A stretch of DNA of 5,039 nucleotides from Chitinophagales bacterium (lineage in GTDB: Bacteria > Bacteroidota > Bacteroidia > Chitinophagales > CAIODY01), in contig JAHEYX010000166.1 in the NCBI GenBank assembly GCA_023251415.1, positions 1-5,039 on the forward strand, in the 5' to 3' direction. A program made the position numbers and the translations under genes. Under the pieces are notes generated by a model, which saw only the letters and a list, made by a program, of their open reading frames with translations, did no database searches and was not told the DNA's origin. Shown in pieces: positions 1 through 5,039 of this stretch; the first letter of the stretch is position 1; the number at the start of each line of letters is the position of its first letter.

Positions 1-645
1 GCTATCAGGCGTATGTATTTCGTCAATTAAATAAATTTGATCGCCGATGTATCCAAATTCGTATTTGGTATCAACCAAAATAAGCCCTTGTGCTTTTGCC
101 ATTTCTTGACCTTTTGCAAACAGGGCTAATGCGTATTTTTCCAATTGCTCATAGGGTGCTTTTGCCACAATGCCGCGTTCAATAATTTCAATAGCAGAAA
201 TATCTTCATCGTGACCTTCATGTGCTTTAGTAGTCGGGGTAATAATTGGAGTTGGTAAGGGGTCATTTTCTTTCAAGCCTTCCGGCAAAGCAACACCACA
301 GATCATTCTTTTACCGGCCGAATATTCACGCCAAGCATGACCAGCTAAGTAGCCACGCACTACCATTTCTACCGGAAAAGTAGTGCACTTTTTTCCAATT
401 GTAATAGTAGGCAAAGGCGTAGCTAAAACCCAATTCGGGATAATATTGGCAGTGGCCTGTAAAAAATGTAAAGCTGTTTGATTTAACACCTGCCCTTTAT
501 AGGGTATGGGATTGGGCAAAACAACATCGAAGGCTGATATTCGATCACTCACCACCATGACCATATACTTATCGGCAATGGTATAAACGTCGCGTACTTT
601 CCCTTGATAAAATGCAGTTTGATTGTTAAAATGAAATGTTCCCAT
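1..645 (-). CDS. purC: Phosphoribosylaminoimidazole-succinocarboxamide synthase (SAICAR synthase), C-terminus cut by window edge
   Basis: PurC joins CAIR to L-aspartate using ATP to give SAICAR, a cytoplasmic step of de novo purine synthesis. The 215 visible residues open with the ATP-binding part (GKVRDVY at 15-21, SDRISAFD at 33-40), followed by the family signature FPVEMVVRGYLAGHAW (90-105), the PIITPTTKA segment (133-141), LVDTKYEFG (190-198) and DEIHTPDS (208-215), all hallmarks of SAICAR synthases. The sequence resembles the roughly 300-residue type found in Bacteroidota and yeast, so about 90-100 C-terminal residues should lie left of the window. I chose ATG at 645 because homology starts soon after it. 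An in-frame ATG at 663 would add MLYFYG, and neither start has a Shine-Dalgarno sequence at normal spacing. The gene is divergent from the 159-residue gene. The frame is intact and no key motif is missing. Confidence 0.96.
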   Translation of the reverse strand, partial: MGTFHFNNQTAFYQGKVRDVYTIADKYMVMVVSDRISAFDVVLPNPIPYKGQVLNQTALHFLQATANIIPNWVLATPLPTITIGKKCTTFPVEMVVRGYLAGHAWREYSAGKRMICGVALPEGLKENDPLPTPIITPTTKAHEGHDEDISAIEIIERGIVAKAPYEQLEKYALALFAKGQEMAKAQGLILVDTKYEFGYIGDQIYLIDEIHTPDS

Positions 646-773
646 GCCGTAAAAATACAACATCTGCCGGAAACACAAATGGAAGTTGCACACCTCCAAA
701 GCGCTTTTGTTGAAAAATAGCTTTGAAATAACAGCAGGCTGCCTTAACTTGCTACTCCATATTTTTGGTTGAA
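646..773. promoter_or_regulatory. Divergent intergenic region between purC and the 159-aa gene
   Basis: These 128 bp must carry the start signals for both purC (leftward) and the 159-residue gene/rdgB pair (rightward). On the plus strand TATTTTTG at 760-767 matches the Bacteroidota -7 element TAnnTTTG exactly, but no TTG lies 17-23 nt upstream, and it would put the transcript start almost on the ATG at 774. On the minus strand the reverse complement of 712-719 reads TATTTTTC, one mismatch from the same element, also without a convincing -33 TTG. I therefore call the region regulatory by position and assign neither promoter firmly. A short inverted repeat at 681-697 is listed separately. Confidence 0.4.
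681..697 (-). repeat. Small inverted repeat in the purC leader
   Basis: Read on the minus strand this is GGAGGT-GTGCA-ACTTCC: a 6-bp stem with one G-U pair and a 5-nt loop. The plus-strand copy has an A-C mismatch, so the hairpin favours purC mRNA. It lies 18 nt upstream of the alternative purC ATG at 663 and 36 nt upstream of the ATG at 645. There is no U-tract, so it is not a terminator. The left arm is Shine-Dalgarno-like (GGAGG) but too far from either ATG to set the start. It may be chance. Confidence 0.25.
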
Positions 774-1253
774 ATGGAAGAACAAGTAAACGCCTTTTTA
801 TTATTTGAAGATTTAAGTGAACAATTGATTTGCTTGAATGAGACGCCTTATAACTGGGGTGCTTCAGCAGCAAGCAATGCCGCTTTTAATAAAAAAGTGA
901 TACTCGTTCATGCTGTTAAAGAAACCGCTATAGCTGCCAATGTGTTAGGTAAAATTCTTAATGCTTCTTCCTGGACATTTGATGACGTACTAATTTTAGA
1001 ATGGAATGAGTTAAACCCCTTCACTTGGACGGAGCTAATTGCAAGATTTAATCCTTCAGCAGTTTTTTTATTCGATATTGCACCTGCCGATTTACGCTGT
1101 TTCATAGCTGCTCAAGTTAATGATGTCATTGAATTTAACACTGTAAAGCTTATTATAAGCGCTGCTTTAAATCAAATTGATGCTGACCGAAATACAAAAC
1201 TTAGTTTTTGGAAGGTTTGGACCCAACAACTAGGAATTCAACCCAAAAAATAA
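774..1253 (+). CDS. Uncharacterised 159-residue protein, possibly DNA polymerase III psi (HolD)-like
   Basis: I do not recognise this protein by family. It is soluble-looking, with no signal peptide or membrane segment. It shows an alternating pattern typical of a small alpha/beta fold: a beta strand KKVILVHAV (40-48), a helix ETAIAANVLGKILNAS (50-65), a strand DDVLILEW (70-77), a strand AVFLFDI (96-102), a strand TVKLIISAAL (123-132) and a Trp-containing C-terminal helix KLSFWKVWTQQL (142-153). The strand-helix-strand core and the ending S-x-A-L, then I-x-A, then K-x(3)-W resemble E. coli HolD (137 aa; SPALTDLRANPTARAALWQQ), which is weak similarity judged by eye. ATG at 774 is preferred; an in-frame TTG at 765 would add only MVE. 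The stop overlaps the rdgB ATG (TAATG), so the two genes are probably co-translated. Confidence 0.8.
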   Translation: MEEQVNAFLLFEDLSEQLICLNETPYNWGASAASNAAFNKKVILVHAVKETAIAANVLGKILNASSWTFDDVLILEWNELNPFTWTELIARFNPSAVFLFDIAPADLRCFIAAQVNDVIEFNTVKLIISAALNQIDADRNTKLSFWKVWTQQLGIQPKK

Positions 1254-1840
1254 TGCAACTTCTTTTTGCTTCAACCAATCAACACAAACTCCAAGAAATT
1301 CAAAAGAAACTGGGAGCTGATTATCAATTGGCAGATTTAAGCACTGTTTATTTTCGTGGTGACCTGCCCGAGACACACGACACCTTGGTCGAAAATGCCA
1401 AAGAAAAAGCCATGTTTGTATACGAACATTATGGCAGAAATTGCTTTGCAGATGATTCCGGATTAATGATAACTGCTTTAAATGGCGCACCTGGCGTTTA
1501 CAGCGCAAGATATGCGGGCAATGAAAAAAACGATGAAAAAAATATAGACAAAGTATTGGCTGAAATGAAAGGTGTTGAAGATAGGTCAGCAAAATTTGTT
1601 ACAGTTATAGCCTTAGTTCTGGATTACACCGTTTATACCTTTGAAGGAGAAGTGCATGGTCGTATTTTAGAGAAACGCCGCGGTACAAATGGATTTGGTT
1701 ATGATCCGATATTTGAACCCGAAGGTTACAATGTAAGCTTTGCGGAGTTAAGCTTAGAAGAAAAAAATCAGTTAAGTCACCGCAGCAGAGCAATAGACAA
1801 AATGTTAACTTTCTTAGAGCAATTTAATGTGTTCGATTAA
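1253..1840 (+). CDS. rdgB: XTP/dITP diphosphatase (non-canonical purine NTP pyrophosphatase), RdgB/HAM1 family
   Basis: The enzyme hydrolyses dITP, XTP and dXTP to the monophosphate and pyrophosphate, keeping deaminated purines out of DNA and RNA; it acts as a cytoplasmic dimer. The 195 residues match the usual length of about 195-200. Family motifs appear in order: ASTNQHKLQEI (6-16, nucleotide-binding loop), LVENAKEKA (45-53), FADDSGL (65-71, whose second Asp, D68, corresponds to the catalytic Asp of E. coli RdgB), GAPGVYSARYAG (78-89), GTNGFGYDPIF (144-154) and FAELSLEEKNQLSHRSRA (163-180, with the conserved SHR). I chose ATG at 1253, which overlaps the previous stop as TAATG; an upstream in-frame ATG at 1208 would add 15 residues lying entirely inside the previous gene and outside the family alignment. 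The 3' end overlaps the convergent rnz by 4 nt. Confidence 0.96.
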   Translation: MQLLFASTNQHKLQEIQKKLGADYQLADLSTVYFRGDLPETHDTLVENAKEKAMFVYEHYGRNCFADDSGLMITALNGAPGVYSARYAGNEKNDEKNIDKVLAEMKGVEDRSAKFVTVIALVLDYTVYTFEGEVHGRILEKRRGTNGFGYDPIFEPEGYNVSFAELSLEEKNQLSHRSRAIDKMLTFLEQFNVFD

Positions 1841-1844
1841 TCGA
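1833..1844. other. Perfect 12-bp palindrome containing the overlapping stop codons of rdgB and rnz
   Basis: TCGATTAATCGA is its own reverse complement. The central TTAA provides the TAA stop of rdgB (1838-1840) on one strand and the TAA stop of rnz (1839-1837) on the other, so both proteins end in Asp encoded by the same GAT codon. There is no GC-rich stem and no T-tract on either side, so it is not a typical intrinsic terminator. The two transcripts must run into each other unless another termination mechanism acts. Confidence 0.75.
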
Positions 1845-2766
1845 TAATTGGTGAAATTTCTACAACCGTACCTTCGATTGCTAATTTGGTATTTGGAAAA
1901 ATAGCTTTCGCCTCTTCTAATAATTCCGGTAAATCTTCATTCTTGTATTTTGCAGAAAAATGGCCAATCATCAATTCATTAACATTGGCAGCTTGTGCTA
2001 TTAAAGCAGCTTGAGTAGCCGTAGAATGATATGTTTCTATGGCACGTTGCAAATTAGCATTACCAAAAGTGGCTTCATGATATAGTAAATCAACTCCATT
2101 TAAAAGTGGAGCTATTTCGGGTAAATAACTAGTATCACTAATATAAGCGTATGAACGGCAAGGTTTAGGAGCCGTTGTAAGCAACTCATTGCTTATTTCT
2201 ATTCCTCTATCCGTTACAAAAGAGTTCCCTTTTTTTATACCCGGTAATTCGCTTATAGGGATTTGGTATTTGTCAATTTGAGATTTAATAATTTTCCGTT
2301 CACCCGGTTTTTCTCGAAAAACGAAACCTACACAGGCTATTCGATGGTTAAGTGGTATAGTTTCAACTGTTAATTCCTGATTTTCAAATATAATCGCATG
2401 CTCCATTTGAATCGGTTTAAAATTCAAAGCATACGATAATTCACAATCTGTCAATTTTAACTGAACCAGAATCATTTCGCGCAAATCGGCCGGAGCATAA
2501 ATCGTTAAATCTGCCTGGCGTTTCATTAAATTGTATGAAGTTAATAAACCGATAAGTCCAAAAAAATGATCGCCATGCAAATGACTGATAAAAATATGAT
2601 TAATGCGATTGCGCTTAATTTCATAAGCCTGCATTTGCATTTGCGTACCCTCACCGCAATCGATAAGGTAATAGTCATTATTTAAATGAAAAACTTGACT
2701 GCTCGGGTGACGACCATGTGCAGGAGTGGCAGAACTGCTGCCTAACACAATAACTTCCATTTGCAT
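1837..2766 (-). CDS. rnz: Ribonuclease Z (tRNA 3'-processing endonuclease), short form
   Basis: RNase Z is a zinc-dependent endonuclease that removes the 3' trailer of tRNA precursors at the discriminator base; it acts as a cytoplasmic dimer. The 309 residues match the bacterial short form. Features in order: VLGSSSATP (7-15), the DCGEGTQ loop (36-42), the metallo-beta-lactamase metal motif HLHGDH (62-67), NHR (140-142, metal His 141), a probable flexible tRNA-binding arm around 151-176 (KPGERKIIK), SDT (210-212, bridging metal Asp 211), HEATF (230-234) and GHFSAKY (268-274, metal His 269). All expected metal ligands are present. Start: ATG at 2766 gives MQMEVIVLG, aligning with homologues beginning M-x-x-E-V; ATG at 2760 is possible. 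In-frame ATGs further upstream lie within the STAS gene. It follows the STAS gene by 10 nt and probably shares its transcript. Confidence 0.96.
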   Translation of the reverse strand: MQMEVIVLGSSSATPAHGRHPSSQVFHLNNDYYLIDCGEGTQMQMQAYEIKRNRINHIFISHLHGDHFFGLIGLLTSYNLMKRQADLTIYAPADLREMILVQLKLTDCELSYALNFKPIQMEHAIIFENQELTVETIPLNHRIACVGFVFREKPGERKIIKSQIDKYQIPISELPGIKKGNSFVTDRGIEISNELLTTAPKPCRSYAYISDTSYLPEIAPLLNGVDLLYHEATFGNANLQRAIETYHSTATQAALIAQAANVNELMIGHFSAKYKNEDLPELLEEAKAIFPNTKLAIEGTVVEISPIID

Positions 2767-2776
2767 ATCACAAGTA

Positions 2777-3154
2777 CTATTCGCCACCATCGCGAAGGCT
2801 GCGCTCAACTTCTTCCATCATCACTAAGTCAATCGCTTCTTCATTTGTTGGAGTTATATTTAATATGGTTTCTAATTGAGAAATTTTTAATAATTTGGAG
2901 ATTTGGTCATTAATTCGACTTACCACAAAAGTACCATTGGCTTGTTTGCAAAGGCGGTTACCCACTAAAATGGCACTGAGTCCGCTAGAATCCACGAATT
3001 GGGTTTTACTCAAATCCATAATGATATTTTTCACCCCTTCTGCGTTTAATAAAACTAATTCAGACTTAAACTGTGCAGCATTTAAAGAATTTAACTTGTC
3101 CTCTTCTAAAGAGATGATGCAAAGTTTTTCCTGGCGGTCAATCAAATATTTCAT
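2777..3154 (-). CDS. STAS-domain protein, anti-sigma-factor-antagonist-like
   Basis: This 125-residue protein is a single STAS domain of the SpoIIAA/RsbV type. Diagnostic features are an amphipathic N-terminal sheet (KLCIISLEEDKLNSLNA, 10-26), the strand NIIMDLS (43-49) and the loop FVDSSGLSAIL (53-63). Within the D-S-S-G core, Ser56 aligns with the phosphorylated Ser58 of B. subtilis SpoIIAA. The tail TFVVSRINDQISKLLKISQLETILNI (75-100) fits the last strand and helices. Such proteins typically act in partner switching: the unphosphorylated form binds an anti-sigma kinase and phosphorylation releases it. No kinase, phosphatase or sigma factor gene is in the window, so the partner is unknown. 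The typical family position 'D' near residue 23 of SpoIIAA is not conserved here. ATG at 3154 follows a recognisable promoter, and rnz lies 10 nt downstream. Confidence 0.9.
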   Translation of the reverse strand: MKYLIDRQEKLCIISLEEDKLNSLNAAQFKSELVLLNAEGVKNIIMDLSKTQFVDSSGLSAILVGNRLCKQANGTFVVSRINDQISKLLKISQLETILNITPTNEEAIDLVMMEEVERSLRDGGE

Positions 3155-3188
3155 ACTATTAACTTTTGTGTGGTGAATAAATGGTTTG

Positions 3189-3220
3189 TAAAAGTATTTA
3201 TTTTATTACGGATTTTCAAA
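3189..3220 (-). promoter_or_regulatory. Predicted Bacteroidota-type promoter for the STAS gene and rnz
   Basis: Read on the minus strand, TTTG (3220-3217) is followed by a 20-nt spacer and TACTTTTA (3196-3189). This matches the known Bacteroidota housekeeping promoter (TTTG, 19-21 nt, TAnnTTTG) with one mismatch in the last base. The transcript should begin near 3182, leaving a leader of roughly 28 nt before the ATG at 3154. No operator-like repeat overlaps it. Confidence 0.55.
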
Positions 3221-3314
3221 GAATACTGTAATTTCGTACGTAAACTAATTTTTGGCGGCAAATTTGTTACTGCAAATCAAGTTACGAAAGAATTGTTAAA
3301 AAGTTCGAATAGCG

Positions 3315-3348
3315 TTGACGTATTTCAAACAATACGAAGTTAAATTTG
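3315..3348 (+). promoter_or_regulatory. Predicted Bacteroidota-type promoter for clpC
   Basis: TAAATTTG at 3341-3348 matches the -7 element TAnnTTTG exactly. A TTG at 3315-3317 lies 23 nt upstream, at the long end of the spacing reported for this phylum. Transcription should start near 3353, giving a very short A/T-rich leader of about 16 nt before the ATG at 3369, without a Shine-Dalgarno sequence. No heat-shock operator is visible around it. Confidence 0.55.
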
Positions 3349-3368
3349 AACATTAAAATTTATTGTTG

Positions 3369-5039
3369 ATGGAGGCAAAATTCTCACCCAAAGTAAAAGA
3401 AGTTATTAATTATAGCCGCGAAGAAGCCTTAAGATTGGGGCACGACTACATAGGAACCGAACATTTAGTGTTGGGTTTAATACGTGACGGCGAAGGTTTG
3501 GCTATCAAAATTTTAAAAGCCTTGAAAGTTGATCTTGGTGAATTACGCAAAAGTTTAGAAAACGCCGTTAAAGACAAAGTGGCACAACAACCGGTTAATG
3601 CCAATAATTTGCCTTTAACCAAACAAGCCGAAAAGGTTATGAAATGGGCGTTACTTGAAGCTAAATCACATAAAAGTGATATGATAGGTACCGAACATTT
3701 ATTATTAAGTATATTAAAAAACAAAGACAACGTGGCTACACAAATGATTAACCACTGGGAGGTGGACTACGAGCTGTTCAAAGCTGAATTAGCGATAATG
3801 AACGGCGAAGTAAAAAATGACCTTTCCGATTCAAATGATGACGAAGAATTTGATGAAGAACGTCGCCAACAAGGCGGTGCAGGTAATCCGGGCGCTTCTA
3901 AAAAAGCCGGAGCTAATACAAAATCTAAAACACCTGTTTTGGATAATTTTGGCAGAGATATTACAAAATTGGCAGAAGAAGACAAATTAGACCCCATAGT
4001 TGGGCGCCAACAAGAAATTGAACGCGTTTCACAAATTTTGTCGCGCCGTAAAAAAAATAACCCCGTTTTAATTGGTGAACCGGGAGTTGGTAAAACAGCC
4101 ATTGTGGAAGGATTGGCCTTGCTTATCATTCAACGTAAAGTTTCTCGCGTATTATTCAACAAACGCATTGTAATGTTGGATTTAGCCGCATTAGTTGCCG
4201 GAACCAAATACCGTGGTCAATTTGAAGAACGTATTAAAGCAATCATGAATGAATTAGAGAAAAACAAAGATGTGATTCTGTTCATTGATGAAATTCATAC
4301 TATTGTTGGTGCTGGTGGAGCAAGCGGTTCATTAGATGCGAGCAATATCTTTAAACCGGCTTTAGCAAGAGGCGAACTGCAATGTATCGGTGCTTCTACT
4401 TTGGATGAATACCGTCAATTTATTGAAAAAGACGGTGCCTTAGATCGTCGCTTCCAAAAAGTAATTGTTGACCCACCTTCAGTGGAAGAATCTATTGAAA
4501 TTCTTAAAAATTTAAAACCTACCTACGAAGAATTTCATAACGTAAGTTATGATGAACAAGCTATACAAGCCTGTGTAAACATGAGCGTTCGTTATATAAC
4601 TGACCGCCTTTTACCTGACAAAGCCATTGATGTTTTAGATGAAGTTGGTGCACGTGTGCATTTAAAAAACATTCATGTGCCTGCTGCAGTAATGGATCTG
4701 GAAAAACAAATTGATGCCATTAAAGAAGAAAAAAATGTTGTTGTGAAAAGTCAACAATATGAAAAAGCTGCTCAATTAAGAGACTCCGAACGTCAATTAG
4801 AAGAGCAATTGGAAGCTGCACGTAATAAATGGGAGGAAGAAAGTAAAAGTATGCGCTACCCGATTACCGAAGATGATATTGCTGAAGTGATAGCCATGTC
4901 AACCGGTATTCCGGTTAAACGTATTGCTCAAAAAGAAAGTGATAAGTTAATGAGCATGGGACAAGAACTTAAAGCCGAAGTAATTGGTCAAGACGACGCC
5001 ATTGAAAAATTGGTTAAAGCCATTAAACGTAACCGAGTT
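3369..5039 (+). CDS. clpC: ATP-dependent Clp protease ATP-binding subunit ClpC (Hsp100), C-terminus cut by window edge
   Basis: ClpC is a hexameric AAA+ unfoldase that threads damaged or tagged proteins, normally into ClpP, in the cytoplasm. The first 557 codons are present. Domains: two Clp_N repeats (about 3-75 and 81-145, each with an IGTEHL motif), an acidic then Gly/Ala-rich linker (about 147-190), AAA1 with Walker A GEPGVGKT (236-243), the pore loop AGTKYRGQFEER (277-288, Tyr281), Walker B ILFIDE (303-308) and arginines 360-361 in LDRRF, then a UVR-type coiled middle segment (about 455-495, QQYEKAAQLRD). That short middle segment marks ClpC rather than ClpB, whose coiled coil is much longer, or ClpA, which has none. 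The second AAA module begins at STGIPVKRI and EVIGQDDAI and is cut before its Walker A; about 290 residues are missing. The ATG at 3369 is directly preceded by an in-frame TTG, but ATG gives the normal MEAKFSPKV start. Confidence 0.97.
   Translation, partial: MEAKFSPKVKEVINYSREEALRLGHDYIGTEHLVLGLIRDGEGLAIKILKALKVDLGELRKSLENAVKDKVAQQPVNANNLPLTKQAEKVMKWALLEAKSHKSDMIGTEHLLLSILKNKDNVATQMINHWEVDYELFKAELAIMNGEVKNDLSDSNDDEEFDEERRQQGGAGNPGASKKAGANTKSKTPVLDNFGRDITKLAEEDKLDPIVGRQQEIERVSQILSRRKKNNPVLIGEPGVGKTAIVEGLALLIIQRKVSRVLFNKRIVMLDLAALVAGTKYRGQFEERIKAIMNELEKNKDVILFIDEIHTIVGAGGASGSLDASNIFKPALARGELQCIGASTLDEYRQFIEKDGALDRRFQKVIVDPPSVEESIEILKNLKPTYEEFHNVSYDEQAIQACVNMSVRYITDRLLPDKAIDVLDEVGARVHLKNIHVPAAVMDLEKQIDAIKEEKNVVVKSQQYEKAAQLRDSERQLEEQLEAARNKWEEESKSMRYPITEDDIAEVIAMSTGIPVKRIAQKESDKLMSMGQELKAEVIGQDDAIEKLVKAIKRNRV

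Larger units (their letters stand above)
3155..3368. promoter_or_regulatory. Divergent intergenic region between the STAS gene and clpC
   Basis: These 214 bp separate two genes that point away from each other and hold one predicted promoter for each (listed separately), roughly 95 nt apart. I see no coding potential, no CIRCE inverted repeat (TTAGCACTC/GAGTGCTAA) and no CtsR-like heptad repeat, so control by HrcA or CtsR is not supported. A weak hairpin ATTTG/CAAAT at 3262-3277 and a direct repeat GTTAC (3266-3270 and 3281-3285) are within chance expectation. Confidence 0.6.

Noticed and set aside
908..1105. Minus-strand open frame inside the 159-residue gene
   Set aside because: It lies antisense to a better-supported gene, has no recognisable domain and no promoter or start context.
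1230..1793. Two minus-strand open frames (1230-1592 and 1605-1793) opposite rdgB
   Set aside because: Both are antisense to well-conserved rdgB codons, and the translations are Cys/His/Leu-rich, unlike a real protein family.
1820..1850. Possible bidirectional terminator between rdgB and rnz (CAATT...AATTG around the palindrome)
   Set aside because: The outer arms are off-centre relative to the palindrome, the stem would be A/T-rich and there is no T-tract on either strand.
2895..3176. Plus-strand open frame opposite the STAS gene
   Set aside because: It is a mirror of the conserved STAS coding sequence; its product matches nothing and it has no independent start signals.
3262..3277. Inverted repeat ATTTG-N6-CAAAT upstream of clpC, considered as a heat-shock operator
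   Set aside because: The arms are only 5 bp and A/T-rich and do not match CIRCE or CtsR sites; expected by chance at this base composition.
3315..3343. E. coli-type -35 box TTGACG upstream of clpC
   Set aside because: No TATAAT-like -10 at 16-18 nt; the same TTG fits better as the -33 of a Bacteroidota promoter with TAAATTTG.
3446..4129. Two minus-strand open frames (3446-3730 and 3767-4129) opposite clpC
   Set aside because: They lie entirely within strongly conserved clpC codons; the Ser-rich translation of the second is the antisense of acidic and Lys-rich codons.

Overview
The window is AT-rich, densely packed housekeeping DNA, most likely from a member of the Bacteroidota. Three things point there: PurC is of the roughly 300-residue type seen in that phylum; the clpC upstream region carries a perfect match to the Bacteroidota -7 promoter element TAnnTTTG, and the STAS promoter a near match; and starts lack Shine-Dalgarno sequences and sit behind A/T-rich leaders. 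The predicted proteins also resemble Flavobacteriia/Sphingobacteriia homologues. Nothing looks mobile: I see no insertion sequence, integrase, tRNA, rRNA or CRISPR array.

Layout. (1) Minus strand, 645 to the left edge: the N-terminal 215 residues of PurC (SAICAR synthase, purine biosynthesis), cut by the window edge. (2) A 128-bp divergent intergenic region. (3) Plus strand, 774-1840: a two-gene unit in which an unrecognised 159-residue protein overlaps rdgB (XTP/dITP pyrophosphatase) at TAATG, so the two are probably translationally coupled. The unknown protein has a pattern reminiscent of the DNA polymerase III psi subunit (HolD), offered here only as a hypothesis. (4) rdgB converges on rnz (ribonuclease Z), the stop codons overlapping by 4 nt inside a perfect 12-bp palindrome. 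(5) Minus strand, 3154-1837: a STAS-domain protein followed 10 nt later by rnz, apparently one transcript. (6) A 214-bp divergent region with one recognisable promoter for each direction. (7) Plus strand, 3369 to the right edge: the first 557 codons of clpC (Hsp100/Clp AAA+ unfoldase), cut just before the second Walker A motif.

The genes serve core functions: purine synthesis (PurC), clearing of deaminated purine nucleotides (RdgB), tRNA 3'-end maturation (RNase Z) and protein quality control (ClpC). The STAS protein is the only likely signalling component and has no partner kinase or phosphatase here. I found no clear undescribed system. The least explained elements are the 159-residue protein coupled to rdgB and the STAS-rnz pairing.
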